Below are positions 22,759 to 30,195 of a DNA stretch of 39,724 nucleotides, piece after piece. Position 1 is the first letter of the stretch; the number at the start of each line of letters is the position of its first letter. The notes under the pieces were generated by a model that saw only the letters and a program-made list of their open reading frames with translations, was not told the DNA's origin and ran no database searches. The stretch comes from an uncultured Oscillibacter sp. (GTDB lineage Bacteria; Bacillota; Clostridia; Oscillospirales; Oscillospiraceae): the NCBI GenBank assembly GCA_947577075.1, contig CANPTW010000023.1, positions 1 through 39,724 of the forward strand. Reading direction: 5' to 3'. Both the position numbers and the translations under genes were made by a program.

Positions 22759-23919
22759 TTATTGCAGCGGAATTTGGCGGCGCGCGCAGCATGCAGCCAG
22801 CTGCCGGGCCTGTGCGAACTGCTGCGGCGTGTTGCAGTTGAGCAGGTATTCCGGCGGCCCAAGATAATCAAAATAGGTGCAGGAAGCCGGCCGCTCCAGC
22901 GCGCGGACAGCCGCGCCGCCCTCTTTTATCAGAGAATGGATGGATTTTTCCAGGGCCGTGTCGTAGACGGCAATTAAGGGCTCCGGTTTCCCGGCACGCC
23001 GCAGGCAGGTCATCCCCTTTGTATGCAGCCGGCTAAGCTTGTCCAAGGCGGCGGCGGGAACCAGCGGCGTATCCACGCTGAGGACCAGGCAGCGGGGATG
23101 CTCTGCGGCGCGGAAGCAGGAGTACAATCCCCCCAACGGCCCCCGGTCCGGCAGCTCGTCCGGCACGACCCTGGTTCCAGGCAATGCGGGGCAGTCTTTG
23201 CCGGAGAGCAGGATATCTTGAATCCCAAGCGCCCGGAGCTTTTCCACCTGCCAGGCCAGCAGGGATTTCCCCTCCAGCGGCAGCGCCGCCTTGCCGGTCC
23301 CCATCCGGCGGGAAGCGCCCCCCGCCAGCACAATGCCGCTGAAAAGGGGCCCTTTTTGCTCCCGCCGGAATTCCGCAAGCCGCCGCCGTGCCTCTGCCGG
23401 CGCGGCGTCCGGTATCCGGAGCTCTCCGGCCAGGACCGCGGCCGCCCTCCGTTTGACCGCAGTGTCCGCCGGGTCGTAGGACTGTATCATGGCGGCAATA
23501 GATGCTCCGCTCTGTTCCAGCGTCAAGGGACGGAAGCCCTCCAGGTCCAGGCCCGCCACGCGGTTTCCGGAAGCGTCCCACAGGAAATTCCGCAGATCCC
23601 CGTCGGAGGGAAGCTGTCCGCAGAGGCGGAAGCACCGTCTCAGCCACGCCGCCAGCGCCCGCCAGGGCTCCGGGGAAAAGCCCGCCTGTTCTTGCGCCTC
23701 CAGGACCTCCGGCAATGTGGGCAGCGGGATGTACTCCGTAACCAGAAGGCCGGGTTCCGTATGGAGGACCGGCACGAGGGAGAGTTTGCCCGAGAGGGAT
23801 TTATACAGGGAAGTCTCCCGTTCCCAGTCTTCCATGGCGGCAAAGTGCTTTTCCACCGCAGCCCTTCCCTGCCGCAGAACCGGGTACACCTGATTCCGCT
23901 TGCTGTAAAACGGGATCAT
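22759..23919 (-). CDS. MobA-like molybdenum cofactor nucleotidyltransferase fused to a kinase-like domain
   Basis: A 386-residue two-domain protein. The C-terminal half (from about residue 194) is a MobA-like NTP-transferase: LAGGASRRMGTGKAALPLEGK is the GTP-binding loop, and PDRGPLGGLYSCF and VLSVDTPLVP are the following family motifs. MobA attaches GMP to molybdopterin to make the dinucleotide used by DMSO-reductase-family enzymes. The N-terminal half resembles the aminoglycoside-phosphotransferase/RIO kinase fold: LVTEYIP hinge, SDGDLRNFLWD catalytic loop with Asp and Asn, then GLDLEGF as metal site. The start at 23919 overlaps the preceding stop as ATGA; an ATG five codons upstream is possible. 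It is the last gene of the Moco series. Confidence 0.82.
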   Translation of the reverse strand: MIPFYSKRNQVYPVLRQGRAAVEKHFAAMEDWERETSLYKSLSGKLSLVPVLHTEPGLLVTEYIPLPTLPEVLEAQEQAGFSPEPWRALAAWLRRCFRLCGQLPSDGDLRNFLWDASGNRVAGLDLEGFRPLTLEQSGASIAAMIQSYDPADTAVKRRAAAVLAGELRIPDAAPAEARRRLAEFRREQKGPLFSGIVLAGGASRRMGTGKAALPLEGKSLLAWQVEKLRALGIQDILLSGKDCPALPGTRVVPDELPDRGPLGGLYSCFRAAEHPRCLVLSVDTPLVPAAALDKLSRLHTKGMTCLRRAGKPEPLIAVYDTALEKSIHSLIKEGGAAVRALERPASCTYFDYLGPPEYLLNCNTPQQFAQARQLAACCARRQIPLQ

Positions 23920-24368
23920 CGGACTTTTAAGCATACGACGTTCGAGACGCTCCGCTTGCTGTTGGAGTCCCCGAACACCACCATTTTGACCCCGCCGTCC
24001 TCCTGGGCGATCAGATAGACCTTTTCCGGGACGGCGATTTCCTCCGCGGCCACCGCGGCGGAATAGGCGTCGTCCGCCTCAACCGTCACCTCGGCAAACC
24101 CCGTGATTTGGCATTGATCCAGAAGACCGGACAGCGAAACTCCCCGGGCGTCGACGGACTTCTCCTCGCCTTTCCCGTTGATGACGGTCCCTTTCACCTC
24201 GCCCAGCTCCAGCTCGGAGAACACGACGTCCGTCGTTGTGCCGGAGCTCTCTATCCGCAGCACACCCTCGGAAACGCCCTCCCAAACGGCAAGCCGGACG
24301 GCGGCAGCGGCGGCGGTCAGTGCCGCCAAGGCGGCGATCAGCACAAAAATACGCGAACGCTTTTTCAT
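23916..24368 (-). CDS. Small exported SUOX-like (molybdopterin-binding fold) protein
   Basis: A 150-residue protein with an N-terminal signal or anchor (KKRSRIFVLIAALAALTAAAAAV) and a compact domain. The domain has VSLSGLLDQCQITGFAEVTVEADDAYSAAVAAEEI, then VYLIAQEDGG, and closes with VVFGDSNSKRSVSNVVCLKV. This order (PLSDLL, then S-A-D-G-Y-S, then R-L-V-V-P-G) is that of a minimal sulfite-oxidase-type molybdopterin-binding domain, but it is shorter than a complete one and lacks an obvious Mo-ligand cysteine in the usual place. It overlaps its upstream neighbour by ATGA and its downstream neighbour likewise. The function is unknown. Confidence 0.7.
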   Translation of the reverse strand: MKKRSRIFVLIAALAALTAAAAAVRLAVWEGVSEGVLRIESSGTTTDVVFSELELGEVKGTVINGKGEEKSVDARGVSLSGLLDQCQITGFAEVTVEADDAYSAAVAAEEIAVPEKVYLIAQEDGGVKMVVFGDSNSKRSVSNVVCLKVR

Positions 24369-24937
24369 ATGGATACCCCTTTCCCAGCGGAACCCTCGAA
24401 GCCGGGTCCCATTTTTATGACGGGCGCGAGCCGGGACGCCAGTCTTGCCGCCAGCACGCCGCAGAAAGCGCCGGAGGCGGCCGCAATGCTCAGATATAAG
24501 AGCAGCACCACGCCGCTGAGGTGGAAAACGATGCAGTTGGCCGCCAGAGCGGCGGCGGGGGATGCGAGGGTATTGGCCAGGACGACGCGCTCCCCCCGGG
24601 AAAGGGGCCGGTCCTTCGTGGCCATAAACACCAGGTCGATGACAAGGCCGGGCGCAATATACCCAACGGGCGACAGCGCCCCCATGCTGCCCACCATTCC
24701 CAGACTCAGAGCCAGGGCGCTCTGAACGGCCCCCATCGCCGCGCCGCAGAATCTGCCCTGGGTCAGCGCCGCCGCCGTCGCCAGGAACATCAGGGAGAAC
24801 CCGGTACTAATCCCGCCGGGAATATGAAGGGCGCCGGTAATCAGGTTCGCAAAGGGATTCACCATGCGCTTGGCAAACAGGCCCAGGTCACAGCACAGGG
24901 CCAGAAAGATCCAGGTCCGCAGAGAATAGGGTTTCAT
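24365..24937 (-). CDS. ECF transporter S-component-like membrane protein
   Basis: A 190-residue membrane protein with about six hydrophobic segments and the look of an ECF S-component: short loops, GALHIPGGISTGFSLMFLATAAALTQGRFCGAAMGAVQSALAL in the middle and a final helix with small residues. Such proteins bind the nutrient and use the shared EcfA1A2T motor, which this window also encodes at 11822-14348. The start at 24937 follows AAGGAGAA; the open frame further upstream lies in the candidate riboswitch. The operon context (Moco enzyme, SUOX-like, MobA-like) suggests a ligand linked to molybdenum cofactor or to the reductase substrate; this is inference only. Confidence 0.68.
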   Translation of the reverse strand: MKPYSLRTWIFLALCCDLGLFAKRMVNPFANLITGALHIPGGISTGFSLMFLATAAALTQGRFCGAAMGAVQSALALSLGMVGSMGALSPVGYIAPGLVIDLVFMATKDRPLSRGERVVLANTLASPAAALAANCIVFHLSGVVLLLYLSIAAASGAFCGVLAARLASRLAPVIKMGPGFEGSAGKGVSI

Positions 24938-25067
24938 GCGCGTTCTCCTTCCTCGTTCAGGACGGTACGCGGCCCGCATGACGTTCCAAAAACGAAAGCG
25001 CAGCCGCGCCCGCCCGTTTTGACAAAACGACCGGACGCGGCCGCGTGCCGCGTCAACGAATCTCCTT

Positions 25068-25172
25068 TTCAAAACGGAAGGCGAAGGGGTTTCCCCCGCC
25101 GCCCTGCGGGCCCCGGCGTGAGCCGGGACCCAGGCGCAATGCCATGGCCCGGAGGCGTTAGGCATTTTTGCT
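25068..25172 (-). ncRNA. Candidate molybdenum cofactor (Moco) riboswitch
   Basis: The minus strand between the molybdoenzyme gene and the S-component-like gene has a compact, strongly paired region. It begins GCCTAACGCCTCCGGGCC, continues ATGGCATTGCGCCTGGGTC, then a perfect CCCGGC/GCCGGG-type stem and a GGGG/CCCC stem closing with CTTCGCC. The CCTCCGGGCC...GCGCCTGGGTC pattern resembles my recollection of the Moco RNA core. Position and neighbours (Moco enzymes and a MobA-like gene) support it. Downstream, GACGCGG/CCGCGTC and a GCGCGGCTGCGC hairpin followed by T-rich sequence may be the expression platform. I could not run a covariance model. Confidence 0.52.
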
Positions 25173-25200
25173 CGGAGCGGATATGCAGTTGTTGGGGCGC

Positions 25201-28074
25201 TCAGGCCCGCCGGACCTCCACCAGATTCGTGTGCTGGGGGTTGCCCTTGGCCAGGGGCGTGGGACGGGTGGAGGTCAGAACGTTGATGGAGCCCCGCTCG
25301 TCCACGCCGTCCCCGCCGGGGGTGTACCAGGCTCCCTCGGGGATTGCCGCCACGCCCTGGATGATTCGGGTGGTGACAAGGACCGGGATCCGCAGACGGC
25401 CCCTGTCGTTATAGACCTCCGCGATGTCGCCGGTGGAGATGCCCCTGGCGGCCGCGTCATCGGGGTGCATCCACATTCGCTGGGGCTCCACCTCCTCCAT
25501 CCAGGGGTTGCTGTCGTGGATGGAGTGGCAGCGGCGCTTGGTGTGCCAGCCGATGAGCTGAAGGGGGAAGACCTCCCGCAGCTTGTCGGCGGGGCCCTCC
25601 GGGCAGGGGACGTAGGAGGGGATGGCGGGAATTTCCCCGGGGCTGCCCAGGTCGTACAGCCGCTTGGAGAAAATCTCGATCTTTCCGGAGGGCGTGGCGA
25701 ATTTGAACTGCTCCGGGTCCCGGATCTGGTCGGCGTAGGCGATATAGGGCTTGGCGTTCCGGTAGGTATAGCCGCCGTTTTTGCTGAACGTCTCGTAGTC
25801 CGGCAGCTCCGGCGTTCTGGCCCGGAGCTCGTTATACAGGTGCTCCAGCCACTCGCCCTGGGTTTCCCGGCCCTCGGACCAGGCCTCCCACAGGCCCAGG
25901 CGCTTTGCCACGTCGGACAGCCAGTCGTATTCCGTCCGGCAGCCGAACAGGGGCTCCACCGCCTTGTTGTTCCGCAGCAGATAGTGGCCCAGCCGCCAGG
26001 GGGCGGCTATGTCGTCGTCCTCCAGAAAGGAGGGGGCGGGGAGCAGCAGGTCGGCGAACCTGGCGCTGGGGGTCATGAACACGTCGGAGCAGACCAGGAA
26101 CTCCAGCTTGGAGGTATCTTTCAGGATGCGGATGGAGTTGTTGATGTCCGCGTGCTGGTTGATTAAGGTGTTGCTTCCCAGGTTGAACATCAGTTTTACG
26201 CTGCTCTCCAGCCGCTCCATCCCCTGGACGCCGTCCTCCCGGCGGGTCATGCTCTCCCCCTCCTCAATGGCCTTGGTCCAGAGGAAGCAGGAGATCACGC
26301 CGGGATACGCGCTCTGCCCCATGGGGAACACCGGCGGGGCCTCCTCCCGGCCAAAGCCCATGCCCGCCGCGCCGCCGCCGGGGATACCCACGTTGCCGGT
26401 GAGGCAGGCCAGCATCGCCATGGCCCGGACCGTCTGCTCCCCGTTGCCGATGCGCTGGTTCCCCAGCCCCGGCAGGATGCAGGCGGGCTTCGCAGCGGCG
26501 TATTCCCGGGCCAGGGCCGCGATGGTAGCCGCCGGGACCCCGGTGATTTCCTCCGCCCAGGCGGGGTCCTTCCGCACGCCGTCCAGACGGCCAAAGAGGT
26601 AGTTGTAGAAATTCAGCTCCCGGGGAACGCCCTCCGGCATATGAGCGGCATCGAAGCCCTGGCAGTAGGTATCCATAAAACGCTGGTCCTGCAGGCCCTC
26701 GGACCAGATGACATAGGCCATGGCCGCCGCCAGCGCCCCGTCGGTGGAGGGCCGGATGGGCACCCACTGGTCGGCAATCGCCGCCACGGTGTCGCTCTCC
26801 CGGGGATCGATGACGATTACTTTGGTCCCCCGCTCCTTGGCCTGGGCGATGAAATAGTTCCCCTGGGGGGAGTAAACCGTCTCGGCGGGATTGTGGGCCC
26901 AGAGGATCAGCAGCTTCGTGTTGAGAAGGTCCTCCACACTGCTGCCGCTGAAGGCGTCGCCGTAGATATACGGGGTGACAAACTGCGCGCAGGCGAAGCT
27001 GTAGGAGCCATAGAAGCCCAGGTAGCCGCCGTCCATGTTTAGAAGCCGCTTTACCAGCATGTCGGGCCGGATGACGGCGTTGACCCCCAGGCCGTAGTTG
27101 ACGTAGCGGGAACCGGGACCGTAGGCGGCGGTGATGCGCTTCCACTCCGAGGCGATGAGGTCCGCCGCTTCCTCCCAGGTGACGCGCTGGAAGCGCCCCT
27201 CTCCCCGCTCCCCGATCCGCTTCATGGGGTAGCGCAGCCGCCGGCCGGAGAAATAGGTCTTCCGATAGCCCCGGCCCCGGACGCAGGCCCGAAGCTCCGG
27301 CGCGCCGATGTCACAGCCGGTCTCCACGCCGGTGATGCATCCGTCCTGGACCGTGGCGTGGATGGAGCATTTTCCGCCGCAGTTGTTCCGGCCCCCGGTG
27401 CGGACCACCCTAGACGCCCCGTCGGGGATGGCGGGGAGACGGCCGGTCCGGAACGCGCCGAAGCACTCCAGCAGCTCCCGAAGACGCTCCGGCGGGTTGT
27501 CGGCCAGGGGCTCTTCTCCTTCTCCCTGGACCAGCCGCACCAGGGAATCCGCCGCGGCGCGGAAAACCGCGCTCCGGCTGTTTTGCCGGAGGCCCCGGGA
27601 AACCACCCGGACCGTGTCCAGAACGTACAGCGTCGTAAACTCCTCCGCCGCCTCCAGACAGGGGGCCGGGTCCCCGCCCCGCGCCTCCTCTCCGGCGGCG
27701 CAGGCCAGGAGATAGGCCAGGAAGCGGGCCTGCTGGCCGACGTAGTCCGGGGGATTGCCGTCCATGTCCACCGGGGCGTATCCCCATTTGTGATAGAACT
27801 GTACGACCTTCAGCGTAGTCTCGTCCAGGAGGCTGCCGTCCTCAAACTTGCAGACGGAGGCCCAGAGGGGGATGTAAATACCGGCGTCGGTGCCTTTCAG
27901 AAGGTCGTCGTACTCCTGCCGGAGAGAGACGCCGTCCCCCTCGGAGAGCATTGCCGTCCAGGCGGTGGAGAAAAGAGGGCAGGCCGTCGCCATTTCCCGC
28001 CAGCCGTCAAAATTGGAGAAAAAGCGTGCGGTCCAGCTATACCGCAGCCAATCGCGCACGATATCAATCCGCAT
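25201..28074 (-). CDS. DMSO-reductase-family molybdoenzyme with fused N-terminal TorD-like chaperone domain
   Basis: A 957-residue protein. Residues 1-205 are all-helical and TorD/NarJ-like (YDDLLKGTDAGIYIPLWASV, PPDYVGQQARFLAYLLACAA), the chaperone type that inserts cofactor into molybdoenzymes. From about 215 a complete DmsA-like catalytic subunit follows: a [4Fe-4S] region NNCGGKC with RACVRGRG; YLGFYGSYSFACAQ with Ser359 at the Mo-ligand position; LLILWAHNPAETVYSP; and a C-terminal bis-MGD-binding domain with ITTRIIQG-like strands. The first cluster cysteine seems replaced by Gly227 or Gly228. No Tat signal is present, so it should act in the cytoplasm. It overlaps the ferredoxin-FAD gene by 11 bases. 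The substrate is unknown. Confidence 0.9.
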   Translation of the reverse strand: MRIDIVRDWLRYSWTARFFSNFDGWREMATACPLFSTAWTAMLSEGDGVSLRQEYDDLLKGTDAGIYIPLWASVCKFEDGSLLDETTLKVVQFYHKWGYAPVDMDGNPPDYVGQQARFLAYLLACAAGEEARGGDPAPCLEAAEEFTTLYVLDTVRVVSRGLRQNSRSAVFRAAADSLVRLVQGEGEEPLADNPPERLRELLECFGAFRTGRLPAIPDGASRVVRTGGRNNCGGKCSIHATVQDGCITGVETGCDIGAPELRACVRGRGYRKTYFSGRRLRYPMKRIGERGEGRFQRVTWEEAADLIASEWKRITAAYGPGSRYVNYGLGVNAVIRPDMLVKRLLNMDGGYLGFYGSYSFACAQFVTPYIYGDAFSGSSVEDLLNTKLLILWAHNPAETVYSPQGNYFIAQAKERGTKVIVIDPRESDTVAAIADQWVPIRPSTDGALAAAMAYVIWSEGLQDQRFMDTYCQGFDAAHMPEGVPRELNFYNYLFGRLDGVRKDPAWAEEITGVPAATIAALAREYAAAKPACILPGLGNQRIGNGEQTVRAMAMLACLTGNVGIPGGGAAGMGFGREEAPPVFPMGQSAYPGVISCFLWTKAIEEGESMTRREDGVQGMERLESSVKLMFNLGSNTLINQHADINNSIRILKDTSKLEFLVCSDVFMTPSARFADLLLPAPSFLEDDDIAAPWRLGHYLLRNNKAVEPLFGCRTEYDWLSDVAKRLGLWEAWSEGRETQGEWLEHLYNELRARTPELPDYETFSKNGGYTYRNAKPYIAYADQIRDPEQFKFATPSGKIEIFSKRLYDLGSPGEIPAIPSYVPCPEGPADKLREVFPLQLIGWHTKRRCHSIHDSNPWMEEVEPQRMWMHPDDAAARGISTGDIAEVYNDRGRLRIPVLVTTRIIQGVAAIPEGAWYTPGGDGVDERGSINVLTSTRPTPLAKGNPQHTNLVEVRRA

Positions 28075-29905
28075 GAATTTCGATCCCCTTTCTCAGCAGC
28101 TCCTCCAGGAATTCCGATTCCCGGCTGTGCCGCCGGACGGCCTCCTGGATGAACAGCATTTCGCTCAGGTCCCCGATCAGCGTGGCTCCGGCCAGTTCGC
28201 CGTCCCGGAAGCAGAGGGAATAAAACGTCTCCTGCCGGAAAACGGTTTTCGGGTTGATGTAGAACCGGCCCTTCGGGCTGTCCGCAGAGCCATAAACCAA
28301 GTGGTAATTTCCCTCCGGGTCCTTGCCCATATCCCCGATGGAAAGCAGCGAGGTGTCCGCCGTGTGGACCATGGCCGGTTCCGGTTCCGGTTGAAATACA
28401 AGACGGTCCCCGGCGGCGTTGGCCCCGGCCACTTCCCCCTGCCGGACGCTCTGCATCCAAGTGGAGAGGCTGCGGTCCGTGCAGTCGCCGCAGGCGTAGA
28501 TATCCGGGTCGCTGGTTTCCATCGCCTCTGTGACGGCGACCGCCCGGCCCGCGCTCAGTCCGGCCTGCTCCGCCACGGCGGTATTTGCCCGGAACCCGGT
28601 GGAGAGCAGCACCAGCTCCGCCGGGAAGCTCCGCCCGTCCTCCAGCGCCACGGAGGCAACCCCTCCGCTCCCGCCCTCCAGGGCCTTGATCCGGACGCCT
28701 GTCGCCACCGGGATTCCGGCGTCCTCAATGCGCCGCCGGAGCGCCTCCGCGCTGCGCCGGTCCAGCAGCCGGCCCATCAGCACCGGAGCCAGGTCCAGCA
28801 CCGTCACCCGGAGCCCCGCCTTTTTCATTTCCCAGGCGATCTCCAGCCCGGTGATGCCGCCGCCGACCACCACGGCACGGGACGCCGACAGCATCCGGCG
28901 GCGGATGGCCCGGAGGTCCGTGTCGGAACGAAGGGTAAACACGCCCGGCAGGCTCCTCCCGGTGATGGGCGGAAGGAAGCACCGGGAACCCAGCGCATAC
29001 ACGCACTTGTCATAGGGCAGGACCGTCCCGTCGTCCAGCGCGGCCGTCCTGGCGGCGGGGTCCAGGGACTCCACCGTCCGCCCCAGGGTCAGGCGGATTC
29101 GGTTTTCCTCCAGCCATTCCCGGCCTGCGACGGGGTAGCGGTCCTCGGAAAAGCCGATCAGCAGCCCCTTGGAGAGCATGGGGCGGCAGTAGGGAATCCG
29201 GTCCTCCCCGCTGACGATCCGGATGGAGGCGGAGGCGTTCCTGGCCCGGATAGCCCGGGCGGCGGAGACCGCCGCCACGCCGCCGCCCAGGATCAGGAAT
29301 TTCTGCTCTGTATCCCGGCGGAAGGCCGGAGGGGCCTCCTCCCGGGGCGCCGGAGGGGCCGCGGCTTCCGCCTTGACGCCGCCCGCCTTACGGCGGAGCC
29401 GCAGGGACGGCCCCGTGAGGGAGGCCGGAGGCAGGAAGGACAGGCCGCCGCTGGAAACCATGTCCGCGTCCGCCCGGCTGAGGGGACCGAAGCGCAAGGC
29501 GCGGGTGGGACAGGCCGCCGCACAGGCCGGGTCCAGTCCCTCCTTCCGCCGCCGGGCACAGCCGTCGCATTTTTGGGCGTACCCCGTCCTCTTGTTCAGC
29601 GACGGCGCGCCGTAGGGGCAATGGTGGACGCAGCGCCCACAGCCGACGCACTTCCCGTCATCATGTTGAACCGTGCCGTCTTCGGCGATGTACATGGCCC
29701 CCGTGGGGCAAACCGCCGCACAGGCGGGATTTTCACAGTGGTTGCAGGCCGCGGAAAAATGAACCGGGGAGCCGCCTTCCGTCAGGGTTTCCACCCGCCG
29801 GAAGAATTCCCCGGCCCCCAGCTTGTTCTGCTCCTTACAGGCGATCTGGCACGCCTTGCACCCGACGCATCGCGTCGTGTCGTATAAAAAACCGAGCCGC
29901 TCCAT
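28064..29905 (-). CDS. DmsB-like four-cluster ferredoxin fused to FAD/NAD(P)H oxidoreductase
   Basis: A 613-residue fusion. Residues 1-140 are a DmsB/PhsB-type iron-sulfur subunit with four cysteine groups: CVGCKACQIAC, CNHCENPACAAVCP, CVGCGRCVHHCP and CDGCARRRKEGLDPACAAACP. A Pro/Ala-rich linker (about 150-198) leads to a pyridine nucleotide-disulfide-type flavoprotein: FAD loop FLILGGGVAAVSAARAIRA (about 203), NAD(P)H loop AVVVGGGITGLEIAWEM (about 344) and the closing FAD motif IYACGDCTD. It resembles nitrite or rubredoxin reductase subunits. It probably passes electrons from NAD(P)H through four clusters to the molybdoenzyme encoded next. The start at 29905 follows GGGAGG; the open upstream frame is leader. 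Confidence 0.9.
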   Translation of the reverse strand: MERLGFLYDTTRCVGCKACQIACKEQNKLGAGEFFRRVETLTEGGSPVHFSAACNHCENPACAAVCPTGAMYIAEDGTVQHDDGKCVGCGRCVHHCPYGAPSLNKRTGYAQKCDGCARRRKEGLDPACAAACPTRALRFGPLSRADADMVSSGGLSFLPPASLTGPSLRLRRKAGGVKAEAAAPPAPREEAPPAFRRDTEQKFLILGGGVAAVSAARAIRARNASASIRIVSGEDRIPYCRPMLSKGLLIGFSEDRYPVAGREWLEENRIRLTLGRTVESLDPAARTAALDDGTVLPYDKCVYALGSRCFLPPITGRSLPGVFTLRSDTDLRAIRRRMLSASRAVVVGGGITGLEIAWEMKKAGLRVTVLDLAPVLMGRLLDRRSAEALRRRIEDAGIPVATGVRIKALEGGSGGVASVALEDGRSFPAELVLLSTGFRANTAVAEQAGLSAGRAVAVTEAMETSDPDIYACGDCTDRSLSTWMQSVRQGEVAGANAAGDRLVFQPEPEPAMVHTADTSLLSIGDMGKDPEGNYHLVYGSADSPKGRFYINPKTVFRQETFYSLCFRDGELAGATLIGDLSEMLFIQEAVRRHSRESEFLEELLRKGIEIHAD

Positions 29906-29939
29906 CTCAAACCTCCCAGCGGATGACTTGGGCAAACGC

Positions 29940-29967
29940 CGCCTGCGCAATGTGTTTCGCGCAGGCG
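29940..29967. promoter_or_regulatory. Hairpin or operator in the leader of the reductase operon
   Basis: A perfect 9-base inverted repeat (CGCCTGCGC / GCGCAGGCG, 10-base spacing) lies about 35-60 bases upstream of the ferredoxin-FAD start, in the divergent region shared with the AraC gene. It could be an AraC-type binding site or an mRNA leader hairpin. The minus-strand promoter is weak (TTGCGG, 17 bases, TATGGT near 30017-29989), as expected for an activated promoter. Confidence 0.45.
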
Positions 29968-30117
29968 AACCGTTTCTCATGCGTCTATTAAGACCATATA
30001 AAAAAACGGCGCTCTCCGCAATCCAAATATTTTGCAGTTTTGCGGGAATAGCAGGCAGACGCAGGGAGGCAGGGGAAATATTCAGGGTTTTCCCGGGCAT
30101 TTTCCCAAAAGAGGGAA

Positions 30118-30146
30118 TTGCTATAAGCAGACGGGTCCGCTATACT
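30118..30146 (+). promoter_or_regulatory. Promoter of the AraC-type regulator gene
   Basis: TTGCTA (30118-30123), a 17-base spacer and TATACT (30141-30146), about 50 bases before the start codon at 30196. Confidence 0.7.
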
Positions 30147-30195
30147 AAACCTGCGGCCGTGAGAAACGGACTTCTTTCAGGCAGGAGGCGCTGAT

